From Cyanobacteria bacterium CG_2015-22_32_23 (GTDB lineage: Bacteria > Cyanobacteriota > Cyanobacteriia > Cyanobacteriales > Cyanobacteriaceae), in the NCBI GenBank assembly GCA_009993045.1, contig JAACUG010000069.1, positions 29,539 to 93,538 on the forward strand: a stretch of 64,000 nucleotides of DNA. Reading direction: 5' to 3'. Of the stretch, positions 8,377 through 17,532 are shown piece by piece (the first letter of the stretch is position 1; each line of letters begins with the position of its first letter). The notes below the pieces were generated by a model that did not search any database, had not been told where the DNA came from, and saw nothing but the letters and a program-made list of their open reading frames with translations. Made by a program: the position numbers and the translations under genes.

Positions 8377-9531
8377 GTGCTGTTAACGAAAGGATTTGAA
8401 GTTGAAGTTTATACAGGCACTCCAGAAGGTAAAGTAATAGGTCTTTCTAGCCAAATTGTTAGGGATTTGCATGGTTTTGTGCGAGAGCCAGACAGTCGGA
8501 ATGTGGAATATACTACTGCTCCTTTGTGCAATTATGATCGTTTACTATGTGCTTTATTGCGCCCTCGTCGAGATTTACGACAATATCTTCAAACTTTGGG
8601 TGATTATACCATTATTCCGGGGAGTACTTTATCTTTAGGGGATAGTAGTCAATTTTTTCGCTCAGATCCTGACAACCATTATCATGATTATATTGAACAA
8701 ACCTATCATACAAAAATTGTTACTGCTAGTATTCATATTAATATTGGTATCGAAAACACAGAAAAATTAATTCAAGCCTATCGTTTAATTCGATTAGAAG
8801 CACCTTTATTACTCGCTTTGAGTGCATCTTCTCCTTTTTTGGATAATCAAGTAACAGGATTTCATTCTACCCGTTGGCGTTTATTTCCTCAAACTCCTGA
8901 TCATGTTCCTTTATTTACCAGTCATCATCATTTTATTGAGTGGACAAAACAACAATTAATTTTAGGTACAATGCAAAATGTAAGACATTTATGGTCTTCT
9001 GTACGTCCTAATGGTGACAATCGCCCTTATAACCTCAATCGTCTGGAATTGAGAATTTGTGATTTAGTTTTAAACCCCATTCATTTGTTAGCTATCACCG
9101 CTATTTTAGAAGCAAGAATCAATCAAATTTTACTCGATGATACCCTCGATCCTTTACAACAAAGTACCATTAATCACGGTGATTTAGAAACAGAATTACT
9201 AAAAATTACTCAATATAATGACCAAGCAGTTAGCGAAAATAGTTTAGATGCGCAGTTATATCGTTGGCAAGATGGTAGTAAAATCATTGCTCGTGACTGG
9301 TTAGAAGAGTTAATTAGCGAATTATATCCCATTGCTAAATCAAAAGGGTTTTCTTGTTTCCTTACCCCAGCTTATAAAATTCTTGAACATGGGAATCAAG
9401 CTCAACAATGGTTAACACAACATCAACAAGGATTATCTATCTCCGAAATTATGTATAATGCAATTATTTCAGCTAATCAAGAAGAAAAAGACTTAGAAGA
9501 TAAACTTTGCGAACAAATATTGATAGCTTAA
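8377..9531 (+). CDS. gshA: Glutamate-cysteine ligase, cyanobacterial type
   Basis: A 384-residue protein of the cyanobacterial glutamate-cysteine ligase family, which makes gamma-glutamylcysteine from glutamate, cysteine and ATP in the first step of glutathione synthesis. Recognisable blocks are LLTKGFEVEVYTGTPEG (2-18), RDLHGFVREPDSRNVEYTT (29-47), TASIHINIGIEN, HSTRWRLFPQTPDHVPLF and RPYNLNRLELRICDLV. The start is GTG at 8377, because the family begins LLTKGFE and a good ribosome site (TTGAGGA) lies 8-10 bp upstream; the ATG two bases earlier is out of frame and stops at once. Length equals that of relatives. It appears monocistronic; gshB is not in the window. Confidence 0.93.
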   Translation: MLLTKGFEVEVYTGTPEGKVIGLSSQIVRDLHGFVREPDSRNVEYTTAPLCNYDRLLCALLRPRRDLRQYLQTLGDYTIIPGSTLSLGDSSQFFRSDPDNHYHDYIEQTYHTKIVTASIHINIGIENTEKLIQAYRLIRLEAPLLLALSASSPFLDNQVTGFHSTRWRLFPQTPDHVPLFTSHHHFIEWTKQQLILGTMQNVRHLWSSVRPNGDNRPYNLNRLELRICDLVLNPIHLLAITAILEARINQILLDDTLDPLQQSTINHGDLETELLKITQYNDQAVSENSLDAQLYRWQDGSKIIARDWLEELISELYPIAKSKGFSCFLTPAYKILEHGNQAQQWLTQHQQGLSISEIMYNAIISANQEEKDLEDKLCEQILIA

Positions 9532-9936
9532 TTAAGTGTTTCACTGAAGCTATTTATTATGAGTTTAATCTTCAGTCGGCTTTAACAAATCCTAATTTAA
9601 GGGAGAAATCCTGATCATTTATCCTTAATTTTTGTTGTGGTATGGTAATGATTTAAGTAATTATGATTGTTATGAGGGTTACGAGAAAACCAGAGACGAA
9701 AAAATGGAATTATTGGGAGAAGGCGATCACGAAGTAGCACTGCCAGATACCATTAAACTTCTCAAGGGAATTATTTAACATCCTAATGTTACTCAAGAAA
9801 TTTTAGATCAATTAACTAATTCTAATAACTCAGATGATGACATTCAGTAAGGTAAAAAAAACTTAATCTGTAGCATCAAAAAAATTAAGTCAATGTTGCA
9901 TAATTTCTCATTTCACTACTGATAAATAAATAAGAA
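9532..9936. other. Gap with remains of a decayed reading frame
   Basis: A 405-bp stretch without an intact gene. Its middle (9629-9850) holds a broken coding frame, listed separately. The rest is AT-rich and shows only the leader of the DUF4258 gene. Confidence 0.5.
9629..9850 (+). pseudogene. Degraded small reading frame of unknown family
   Basis: One frame reads FLLWYGNDLSNYDCYEGY, then KMELLGEGDHEVALPDTIKL to a TAA near 9778. It continues in the same frame with PNVTQEILDQLTNSN to a second stop at 9848-9850. The composition is protein-like on both sides of the internal stop, and no good start precedes it. I read it as the decayed tail of a gene of unknown family. An intact 24-residue peptide starting at ATG 9704 is less likely. 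Confidence 0.35.
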
Positions 9937-10308
9937 GTGAAATTAATGGTTGATAATACTATGAAATTAAGCAAAATTTTGCATTCTCTTGTGGAAAAAG
10001 ATGCCAAAATCGTGGCAATTCCTGAGTTTATCATTGCAGGTACATACCATGATGAAAACCACGCTCAAAGAAGGATGCAACAACGAGCAATTAATGTCAA
10101 TATGATTCGGGTAGCCTTGGCTTATGGGAAGTATCAATTCCATAGTCATGCTCGTACATGGACACTTCTTGATAAATGTCTCAAGAATACCATCTACGAT
10201 TCATTAATTGATGATTTACGGGGATTGCGAATTATTGCCCCCATAGATAAGGAGGAAAAATGTTTGTTTATTACTACTGTTTATTGGGATTTTAAACTTG
10301 CTAATTAA
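9937..10308 (+). CDS. DUF4258-type protein (RelE/colicin-nuclease-like fold suspected)
   Basis: A 123-residue protein if GTG 9937 is used; ATG at 9946 or 9961 is equally possible. The central HAQRRMQQRAI (42-52) is the hallmark of DUF4258, followed by a strand-rich half with VALAYGKYQFH (59-69) and a terminal TVYW (114-117). DUF4258 proteins are small, often encoded in defence or toxin-antitoxin settings, and have been compared with BECR-fold RNases; activity here is inference. No antitoxin gene is adjacent. It is followed 81 bp later by the NERD-helicase gene in the same direction, which may be co-transcribed. Confidence 0.7.
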   Translation: MKLMVDNTMKLSKILHSLVEKDAKIVAIPEFIIAGTYHDENHAQRRMQQRAINVNMIRVALAYGKYQFHSHARTWTLLDKCLKNTIYDSLIDDLRGLRIIAPIDKEEKCLFITTVYWDFKLAN

Positions 10309-10389
10309 CCGAAAGTATGCGGGTCATTTTTTTGATTCTGCATATTTTTTAACACCTCTTTTGATATGTAAATAGAAATAATAAAAACT

Positions 10390-12300
10390 ATGGCACAACT
10401 ATTTCCTTCTTTAGAACAATTCCCTAATCTTCGTCAAAAACCCACAGATGGAGAATTACATTTAATCAATTTTTTAGTTGATAATTTAGATGATTCCTAT
10501 GAGATCTATTTTCAACCTTTTCTTAATGGCGATCGCCCCGATATTGTTTTGATGAGGAAAGATTCAGGGGTGATGATTATTGAGGTAAAAGATTGGCATT
10601 TACAACATTATAGAATTAATAGTAAAAAGCAGTGGGAAGTAACTCAAAATGGGAATAATTGGTACGTCATAAAATCTCCAATTGATCAAGTTTTAGCTTA
10701 TAAACAAAACCTCTATGATTTACATATTGAGAATTTATTAGAGAAAAAAATAAAACAACCTAATCATTGGGCAATCGTTACTTGTGCTGTTTATTTTCAC
10801 TGGGAAACTGAAGAAAAAATTAACCACTTTTTAACAGCTAATTTTCAAGAAGATCAAAGTTATCTTAACTTTTTAAGTCATCAAATAATATTAGGGAATA
10901 ACTCTTTAATAAAAGAAAACTTGAAGCAAATTTTAGCTAAACATTATTTAAGTAGAAAATCAAAATATTTTGATGAGGAATTATACAACAGTTTTAAACG
11001 TCATTTACAACCTCCTTATCACACAAAAGAAGAAGGAAAAGAATTAAATTATACCCCTAAACAACAAGAATTAATTATTAGTAAAATTGGTCAACAAAAA
11101 GCTAAAGGTGTTGCAGGTTCAGGAAAAACTTGTGTATTAGCTAAAAGGGCAGTAAATGCTTTAAAAAGAATAGAAAATGAATATATTTATCAACCTAAAA
11201 TTATCATACTTACCTATAATATTACTCTAAAAAACTATATTCATGATCGAATTAGTGAAGTGAGAGAAGATTTTAATTGGGGCAATTTTTATATTACTAA
11301 TTATCATGATTTTATTAAACAAGAATTAAATAATATAGGGATAAAAATCAATATTCCTGATGATTTTGATGATTGGGATAGCAAAACTCGTTCAACATAT
11401 TTGGAAAAAAACTATTATAGTAATGTTGATTTATTTAGGGAAAATATAGACAAAATTAATCAATATCCTGTCATTTTTATCGATGAAATTCAAGACTATA
11501 AGAAAGAATGGGTAGAAATAATTAAAAAAATTTATTTACAAAATAATGGGGAATATGTAGTTTTTGGAGATGAAAAACAAAATGTTTATGAAAGAAAAAT
11601 GGAAGAAGATAAAAAACCTTATACTGGTATAGGTGGCGGGTGGAATTTATTAAAACAATCTTTCCGTTTATCATCTAATATTGCTAGTTTAGCTAGTAAT
11701 TTTCAACAAACATTTTTTATGGATAAATATGAGATAGAAAAAGTTGAAATTAGTGAGAATAATCTCTTTTCTTCCTCAGAATATATCGAGTATATTCCTC
11801 TAGCTGTATTTTCTGTAAAAGATATAGCTAATTTAATTCAAGAAAAAGTAAATAAATATAGTATTCATCCTAATGATATTTCCATTCAAAGCTCAAAAGT
11901 TGAAGTTTTAAGGAAAATAGATTACTCTTTTAGAAATAGTCAAAAACTGAAAACCACCAGAATATTTGAAACTCAAGAAATTTATCAGATTTTAGCAAAA
12001 GAAAGTTTTAATAATAATCAATTAAAAAATGTTCTTGAAACTATTAGAAAGAATAAAAAAAATAACTTTTGGATGAATACGGGGAATAGTAAATTGTCAA
12101 CAATTCATAGTTTTAAAGGTTGGGAAATAGATACTTTATTTTTAATAATTGAAAAAGACTCAAAAGAAAATCCTTTTATGACGGATGAATTAATTTATAC
12201 GGCAATTACTCGTTGTCGAAATAAATTATTTATCATCGATTTAGATGGAATTCGTTATCAAGATTTTTTCCAATGTTTTTTATCCTCAATAATGGTATAA
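10390..12300 (+). CDS. NERD nuclease domain fused to UvrD-like superfamily 1 helicase
   Basis: A 636-residue protein with two modules. Residues about 15-115 form a NERD nuclease-related domain with PD-(D/E)xK residues D51, E65 and K67 (RPDIVLM, IIEVKDW) and a trailing Q100. From about 220 it is an SF1 helicase: Walker A GVAGSGKT (240-247), Walker B FIDEIQDY (363-370), GDEKQN (393-398), the arginine motif SFRLSSNIA (424-432), TIHSFKGWE and YTAITRCRNKLF (603-614). All core ATPase motifs look intact. Such fusions process DNA ends; Nhi-like nuclease-helicases act as single-gene phage defence. Here both repair and defence are possible. It lies next to a DUF4258 gene and a decayed frame, in an accessory setting. 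A HIP1 site lies at 10529. Confidence 0.85.
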   Translation: MAQLFPSLEQFPNLRQKPTDGELHLINFLVDNLDDSYEIYFQPFLNGDRPDIVLMRKDSGVMIIEVKDWHLQHYRINSKKQWEVTQNGNNWYVIKSPIDQVLAYKQNLYDLHIENLLEKKIKQPNHWAIVTCAVYFHWETEEKINHFLTANFQEDQSYLNFLSHQIILGNNSLIKENLKQILAKHYLSRKSKYFDEELYNSFKRHLQPPYHTKEEGKELNYTPKQQELIISKIGQQKAKGVAGSGKTCVLAKRAVNALKRIENEYIYQPKIIILTYNITLKNYIHDRISEVREDFNWGNFYITNYHDFIKQELNNIGIKINIPDDFDDWDSKTRSTYLEKNYYSNVDLFRENIDKINQYPVIFIDEIQDYKKEWVEIIKKIYLQNNGEYVVFGDEKQNVYERKMEEDKKPYTGIGGGWNLLKQSFRLSSNIASLASNFQQTFFMDKYEIEKVEISENNLFSSSEYIEYIPLAVFSVKDIANLIQEKVNKYSIHPNDISIQSSKVEVLRKIDYSFRNSQKLKTTRIFETQEIYQILAKESFNNNQLKNVLETIRKNKKNNFWMNTGNSKLSTIHSFKGWEIDTLFLIIEKDSKENPFMTDELIYTAITRCRNKLFIIDLDGIRYQDFFQCFLSSIMV

Positions 12301-12405
12301 ATTTTTCGCAACTTTTAGTATTTATATAACAAAAATATGTGTTAATTAACTATTAAACTTATAAGCAATAATTTATCGCCAACAGAAGTAACACAGCTAA
12401 GATTA

Positions 12406-12933
12406 TTAATCTAATAAGTTACCTGAAATATTGAGGGGATTTCCTTTTATATCCGTCACCACTATATCCCATTGACCATTATTTGCTATTTCAAAAGTAA
12501 TTCTTTCACCATTACTACTAATCATTGGGTTTCTAATTTCATTTTTTAATTGAGTAATTAAAGGTCGTTTTTGTTGAGTTGTGCGATCATAAAGATAAAG
12601 TCCAGATTTTCCCTGTTTAATGGCCATAAAGACTAAATAACGCCCATCTTCTGAAATAGAAGGATTTGAAGCTATTTCATCCATGGCATTTAATGCGGGT
12701 AAATCTATCAGACGACGATTTTTGGCATCAAATAAAAATATATCTTGAGAGCCATTACGATCAGATACAAAAGTAATATACTGTCCAGAAATAGAGGGAT
12801 TTAATTCTGATGAGCGACTGTTAAAACTTCGGTTATTATCTGAAAAAGGGAAACTTAATAATCGAGGATAATTACTACAACCTGTTAATAATAAAATACA
12901 AGTTAATAAATTAATTAGAAAAAATAATTTCAC
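12406..12933 (-). CDS. TolB-like beta-propeller repeat lipoprotein
   Basis: A 175-residue protein with a lipoprotein signal peptide (hydrophobic 2-17, lipobox LLTGC with C19 as acylated residue). Three WD40-like (PD40) repeats follow: QYITFVSDRNGSQDIFLFD near 51-69, RYLVFMAIKQGKSGLYLYD near 97-115 and RITFEIANNGQWDIVVTD near 144-161. Each follows the TolB pattern of F-x-S/A-x-R-x-G-x-x-D-I-F/Y. Three blades do not close a propeller, so it may oligomerise or be a minimal member. It is the last gene of an apparent csaB / TagA-type transferase / lipoprotein operon, with only 13 bp from the transferase. This suggests an envelope role. Confidence 0.75.
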   Translation of the reverse strand: MKLFFLINLLTCILLLTGCSNYPRLLSFPFSDNNRSFNSRSSELNPSISGQYITFVSDRNGSQDIFLFDAKNRRLIDLPALNAMDEIASNPSISEDGRYLVFMAIKQGKSGLYLYDRTTQQKRPLITQLKNEIRNPMISSNGERITFEIANNGQWDIVVTDIKGNPLNISGNLLD

Positions 12934-12946
12934 ACTCTTTTATAAT

Positions 12947-13654
12947 TTAAAGTATTGCTTTGAGGAAAAATTGAGGTAAAGCTAACATTCTTTTCCAGCG
13001 ATAAGGTTCTTGATATAATCTATATAACCACTCTAAGTTATTATTGCAGAAAAATTCTGGCGCTCTTTCTTTGACACCTCCCCAAATATCAAAACTACCG
13101 CCAACACCAATCCACACAGCATTTGGCGCTAAATAGCGATGATTCATAATCCATAATTCCTGTCTTGGGACTCCTAAACCAACTAAAATTAACTTAGGTT
13201 GTTTTTCTTGAATAGTCTCACACCAAGCCTTTAATTCTCTTTCTGATAGATAACCATGATTGTAGATTATATTAATATTAGGTACTTTTTCCTGCCACAT
13301 TTTAGCGGCATTTTCTGTGACACCCACACCGCCACCATAAAAACAAATGGGATAGTCTTTTCCTCGATTACCTAACTTTTGCAGTAAAGAAGACGCTAAC
13401 TCAATTCCTGCGATTCGTTGTTGTTTTTGTCCTCTACGCCATAGATAAAGTATAATACCAGAACCATCGGGTACGACTAAATCAGCTTTTGTGATAACGT
13501 GAAATAACTCCTCATTTTTTTGTGCCATAATAGCCATTTCAGAATTCATGGTTATAACATGAGTCGATTCACCGTTATCGATGCGATTTATTAGCCAATC
13601 TTCATAATTATCACTTAAGTGTACTGGTAAATTAAGCACAGGAAAAGTTTTCAT
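12947..13654 (-). CDS. WecB/TagA/CpsF family glycosyltransferase (GT26)
   Basis: A 235-residue family 26 glycosyltransferase. These enzymes add N-acetylmannosamine or a related sugar from a UDP donor to a lipid-linked sugar at the inner face of the plasma membrane, during wall polymer or capsule synthesis. Visible motifs are VITMNSEMAIMAQ (33-45, base-binding T-x-N), the catalytic aspartate D63 in VVPDGSGIIL (60-69), FYGGGVGV (105-112) and GLGVPRQELWI (159-169). Size and motif order are typical. It sits between csaB (39 bp upstream) and a TolB-like lipoprotein (13 bp downstream), all on the minus strand, which supports a common role in cell-surface polysaccharide. Confidence 0.88.
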   Translation of the reverse strand: MKTFPVLNLPVHLSDNYEDWLINRIDNGESTHVITMNSEMAIMAQKNEELFHVITKADLVVPDGSGIILYLWRRGQKQQRIAGIELASSLLQKLGNRGKDYPICFYGGGVGVTENAAKMWQEKVPNINIIYNHGYLSERELKAWCETIQEKQPKLILVGLGVPRQELWIMNHRYLAPNAVWIGVGGSFDIWGGVKERAPEFFCNNNLEWLYRLYQEPYRWKRMLALPQFFLKAIL

Positions 13655-13693
13655 ATCATTATTAATTTATCGACATTTATATATTGGTAAAAC

Positions 13694-14731
13694 CTAAATT
13701 ACTGAATCGAATAATTTTTGATGTTGTAAAGCACTTTCTAAGAAATACTCTGTCTTATTATCTGATAAATTTGCTACATTTTCATAAATTTCTAACCATT
13801 TTTCTGTAATTATATCTACTCTATCAGGTAAATTATTTAATTCGTAACCATCAATGCTAATTTCTTTCATTAAATTAGTTACTTTAGGATCATAAGATAA
13901 CGCAAAACATTTACATTGTTCACTTTTTGCCATAATTAAGCTATGTAAACGCATTCCTATCATCATATCTATTTCTTGAAATAATCCTTTTAATTCTTGA
14001 GGATTTTCTATTATAGTAATTTGACAATTTTTTTTAATTTTTTCTCTTATTTGTTGACAAATTTTTAAATCTTTTGATTTCTGAAAAGGGATTAATATAA
14101 TATTTGTTTGGGTTTTTTCTTGAAACTTGATTAAACTTTGACTTATTATTTCTATTTTTCCTTGTGTTAAACTAGAATGACATCGTAGATTAACTCCTAT
14201 TCTTGGTTTAGGTAATAAGGATAAATTTTCTTTAATTTTACTAGATAATGCCCATACTGGATCAGCCGCAATTATATATTTTACTCCCCATTGTTTTAAC
14301 ATTTTAGCTGATGCTTTATCTCTAACACTAACACCATCACATTTTTTTAAAACTATTTTAGTTAACCATATAATAAAAGAAGTATTAATAGGGCCAATAC
14401 CTTGGGCATAAGCAATAGTTTTTAAGCCCTTAAACTGTGCTAAAATCATTAAAGTTAAGTAAAATATCGCACTTTTTTTACTCGTAACATCTTGGATTAA
14501 ACTTCCTCCTCCCCAAATAAATAAATCTTTTTTTCCTAATTTTAATATTTGTTTAAAAATTCCTAAGCGAGAATAGCTAATAACTCCATAATCTTGACTG
14601 GTTTTAGTCGGATTTCCTGACAAAATTATCGGTTGAAAACTATTAGGTAATCTTTCTAATAAACAAATTAATAACGCTTCATCTCCCGCATTTCCTTGCC
14701 CATAATAACCGCAAATTAACGCTTTTCTCAT
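13694..14731 (-). CDS. csaB: CsaB-type polysaccharide pyruvyl transferase
   Basis: A 345-residue polysaccharide pyruvyl transferase. CsaB-type enzymes place pyruvate ketals, donated by phosphoenolpyruvate, on wall polysaccharides, giving the negative groups that S-layer SLH domains bind. The N-terminal GYYGQGNAGDEALL (8-21), LFIWGGGSLIQDVTSK (about 70-85), AYAQGIGP (about 108-115) and IGMRLHSLIMA in the C-terminal half are characteristic of the family. It is the first gene of a compact minus-strand operon with the TagA-like transferase and the lipoprotein. Its substrate in cyanobacteria is not established here. Confidence 0.87.
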   Translation of the reverse strand: MRKALICGYYGQGNAGDEALLICLLERLPNSFQPIILSGNPTKTSQDYGVISYSRLGIFKQILKLGKKDLFIWGGGSLIQDVTSKKSAIFYLTLMILAQFKGLKTIAYAQGIGPINTSFIIWLTKIVLKKCDGVSVRDKASAKMLKQWGVKYIIAADPVWALSSKIKENLSLLPKPRIGVNLRCHSSLTQGKIEIISQSLIKFQEKTQTNIILIPFQKSKDLKICQQIREKIKKNCQITIIENPQELKGLFQEIDMMIGMRLHSLIMAKSEQCKCFALSYDPKVTNLMKEISIDGYELNNLPDRVDIITEKWLEIYENVANLSDNKTEYFLESALQHQKLFDSVI

Positions 14732-15283
14732 ATTTTTTCTAATCTAATTTACTTAACTAAACTATCCTTAAAAATTATACTAGATTTTATAGTTAATTAT
14801 TAATTGTTTTAGTTTTATCTTATCTTATCAGAAAAAAAAATTAAGAAAAATTTTAACTGAATATAGAAATTAAAGTTAAGTTTTTGTTGGCTTTTACCAA
14901 TATACTTATTGATAATAATAACTTCATCCGTAATAAGATTATTATTATAAATTAAGACTTTATAAATATTAGTATTTAGACTAACTTTTATCTTATTTTT
15001 ACTTTTTATCAAGTCATAAATATAATAATGTTTATAATAAATTTGAGTTACTTTTCTCCCTTGATATATAAATATATATGACTATTATTTCCCTTACTAT
15101 CTTGATTCACCATTGCAGGATTAAAACCAAATTAGTTGTTTTAATGACTAAATTTTATCCTTTTATTTTATCAAAATACCCCTCAATTTTAATCTAAAAA
15201 AACGACATTATTATTAAAAATATCTAAAGTTTTATTATTTAACTATCTTTAACAAAAATTATCTGTAATAATTAAAATTTTTA
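14732..15283. other. 552-bp AT-rich gap
   Basis: The gap lies upstream of csaB and downstream of the M16 peptidase gene. One open frame of 65 codons on the minus strand (14815-15012) is built almost only of N, K, I, L and F, as expected from AT-rich DNA, and I do not accept it. I see no repeat, RNA or strong terminator here; it probably holds the csaB promoter. Confidence 0.5.
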
Positions 15284-16816
15284 TTAATTTTTAATGGTTT
15301 TAAGTCTGCCAATAGTTTTATTCTCAGAGGTAAAAGTTTCTTTGGCGACTCGTTGAATATCATCGGCAGTGACGGCAGAAATAGCATCTAAACGAGTAAA
15401 TAAATTCCGCCAATCTCCAGTTTTTCCTTGATATTCAGCTAGTAATCTTGCCATTCCAGCATTGGAATTAACTCCTCTTAATAAACCAGTTTTAGCTTGA
15501 GTTTTTACCCTTTCTAACTCATCTTTAGTCACAGGTTGAGTTTTTAATTTCTCAATTTCTGAATGTAAAGCGGTTTCTAATTCCTTCGCAGTACTATTGG
15601 GAGTTGACATGGCATAAAATAACATTAGGTTAGGATATTTATCTCCCGGAAAACCAGTGAAGCCTTCGGCGGTTAAAGCAATTTGTTTCTCTTCCACTAA
15701 AGATTTATATAGTCGAGAAGTACGCCCATCGCTTAAAATTGAACCAATCATGTCATAAACTACATAATCAGGATGATTCCCGTCTGGAATATGATAACCT
15801 TCAAGATAAATAGGTTGAGACGGATATTCTACCGTTATTTCTTTAGTTTGATTTTGCTTTGGTTCAGTTATATTTAAGTTAGCTGGTTTGCTGGTAGTAG
15901 GAAAACTTCCGAAATACTTTTGTGCCATTAATTTAACTTCTTTCGGGTTTACGTCACCGACAATGGCAATAGTAATGTTACTGCCACCATAGTAACTGTG
16001 GAAGAAATTTTGGACATCCTCTCTGGTAAGATTCTCTATGTCTGTCTGATAACCAATTACAGGGCGTTTATAAGGATGTTGGGTGAAAGCCGTATTTAAA
16101 AAAGCCTCAACCATCTTACCTACAGGGGAGTTATCCGTGCGTAGTTTTCTTTCTTCTAAAATTACTTGTTTTTCCGTATAAAATTCTCTGAAAACTGGGT
16201 TTAAAAATCTATCGGATTCCAAATACATCCACAACTCTAATTTGTTACTAGGAAAATTATAAAAATACACAGTGGCATCAGCAGAAGTTGCGGCATTTAA
16301 ACCAACTCCTCCTTCTAATTCGATAATTTTTCCTAATTCATTTTGATTGACAAATTTACTTGCTTGTGCATTTAATTCTCTAAATTGACTGTCTAATTCT
16401 GCTAATTTTTCTTGGTTATTCTCTTTTTTTGCTTCCTTTATTTCTTCAAAAACTTTATCTAATTTATCTAAAATAATTTTTTCTTCTTGATAGTTATTAG
16501 TACCTATTTTTTTTGTACCTTTAAAGGCTAAATGCTCTAAAAAGTGAGCAACTCCAGTCTTTCCATCGGGCTCATTTGCACCGCCAACATCAACATAAGT
16601 TACAAAAGAAATAATTGGTGCATTTTTATTTTCTAAAACAATAAATTTGATATTATTATCTAAAGTAAATTCAGTAATATTATTTTTAACTTGCTCTAAA
16701 TAAGGCTTTATTGATTGTGATTGATTAATTGACGGTGTTTTTGCTAAAGCTAAATGAGGCGAAAAATTCCAGAATAAAAGAGTTAATAAACACCAACCAA
16801 AAAGATTTTGTAACAT
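15284..16816 (-). CDS. Secreted M16 family zinc metallopeptidase
   Basis: With the start at ATG 16816 this is a 510-residue protein. A frame open further upstream to 16891 adds only aromatic AT-rich residues, while the ATG at 16816 begins a proper signal peptide (LFGWCLLTLLFW, likely cut after ALA at 25). The inverted zinc motif HFLEH (91-95) in a GVAHFLEHLAFKGT block marks the active M16 (pitrilysin/MPP) half. The region SNITIAIVGDVNP and the C-terminal M16C domain complete one unit. An insertion of about 40 charged residues (120-160) sits between HFLEH and the downstream glutamate region. It should act in the periplasm as an oligopeptidase or processing peptidase. It follows the phycobilin lyase gene by about 70 bp. 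Confidence 0.88.
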   Translation of the reverse strand: MLQNLFGWCLLTLLFWNFSPHLALAKTPSINQSQSIKPYLEQVKNNITEFTLDNNIKFIVLENKNAPIISFVTYVDVGGANEPDGKTGVAHFLEHLAFKGTKKIGTNNYQEEKIILDKLDKVFEEIKEAKKENNQEKLAELDSQFRELNAQASKFVNQNELGKIIELEGGVGLNAATSADATVYFYNFPSNKLELWMYLESDRFLNPVFREFYTEKQVILEERKLRTDNSPVGKMVEAFLNTAFTQHPYKRPVIGYQTDIENLTREDVQNFFHSYYGGSNITIAIVGDVNPKEVKLMAQKYFGSFPTTSKPANLNITEPKQNQTKEITVEYPSQPIYLEGYHIPDGNHPDYVVYDMIGSILSDGRTSRLYKSLVEEKQIALTAEGFTGFPGDKYPNLMLFYAMSTPNSTAKELETALHSEIEKLKTQPVTKDELERVKTQAKTGLLRGVNSNAGMARLLAEYQGKTGDWRNLFTRLDAISAVTADDIQRVAKETFTSENKTIGRLKTIKN

Positions 16817-16887
16817 TTTAAATAAGTAAAAGTGAAAGAATAAATAGGAGTAATATTGAGTTTTATAAAAAAAATTGTAGATAATTA

Positions 16888-17412
16888 TCAATTATTAATT
16901 ACTCTGCGAATTTCAGAATAGAAACAAGTTTGAGTAACTTCTCCATTATTTTTCACAATAGTATTGCGTAACCGTAAATTATCACTAGCAAAATAAATTC
17001 TTTCCTCCATAGATTGATTATTTTCTTCAATTATTAAAGTTAAAGATTCATCCTCAGCTAATATATATTTTCCCATTAAGGCTTTATCATCACTTAAAAC
17101 TCGTAAAATTTTTCCTTGATTATGATTATTTTCATCAGCAAAAATCAACATTAAGCTATTTCCTTGTTGTTTTGGTTTACCCCAATCAGGAGAATTATCC
17201 CAATTTGAAGTCATCATCCCTAGACTTAAATCTAAATTTAGGTTATACTTTTCACAAAATTGCTCAACCTGTGAGTTATCATCGGACGATAAAAGATTAA
17301 TAGTTATGTTCGCTTTACTGTTATCAACGTTATCTTGAGTAAGATTGTAAGTTGTACGTTGAGAAAACCAATCCCCAGAAGTTTTTTCTAAAAAAGTATT
17401 AATATCCATCAA
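16888..17412 (-). CDS. CpcS/CpeS-type phycobiliprotein chromophore lyase
   Basis: A 174-residue member of the CpcS/CpeS lipocalin-like lyase family, which attaches bilins to cysteine 82-type sites of phycobiliproteins during phycobilisome assembly. The start block FLEKTSGDWFSQRTTYNL (7-24), the middle NWDNSPDWGKPKQQG (about 70-84) and EERIYFASDNLRLRNTI near 137 match the family. A second Met directly follows the first, so the start could be one codon later. Which subtype (CpcS, CpcU or CpeS) cannot be decided by eye. No phycobiliprotein genes lie nearby. It is divergent from ndhS across 120 bp. Confidence 0.85.
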   Translation of the reverse strand: MMDINTFLEKTSGDWFSQRTTYNLTQDNVDNSKANITINLLSSDDNSQVEQFCEKYNLNLDLSLGMMTSNWDNSPDWGKPKQQGNSLMLIFADENNHNQGKILRVLSDDKALMGKYILAEDESLTLIIEENNQSMEERIYFASDNLRLRNTIVKNNGEVTQTCFYSEIRRVINN

Positions 17413-17532
17413 TATCGAATTTTGTTTGTTATAGCATTATTAATTATAAAGTATTGGTTTCTTTCTCAAAAGACTTCTATAGATTAAAATGACATAAAAA
17501 GAAAACTTATTACTTTAACTAAATCAATAATT

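Noticed and set aside
14815..15012. 65-codon minus-strand frame in the csaB upstream gap
   Set aside because: Composition (N, K, I, L, F, Y) is that of random AT-rich DNA; no domain, and no clear ribosome site.
16817..16891. Upstream extension of the M16 peptidase frame
   Set aside because: The added 25 residues are aromatic AT-derived sequence, and the ATG at 16816 starts a proper signal peptide.
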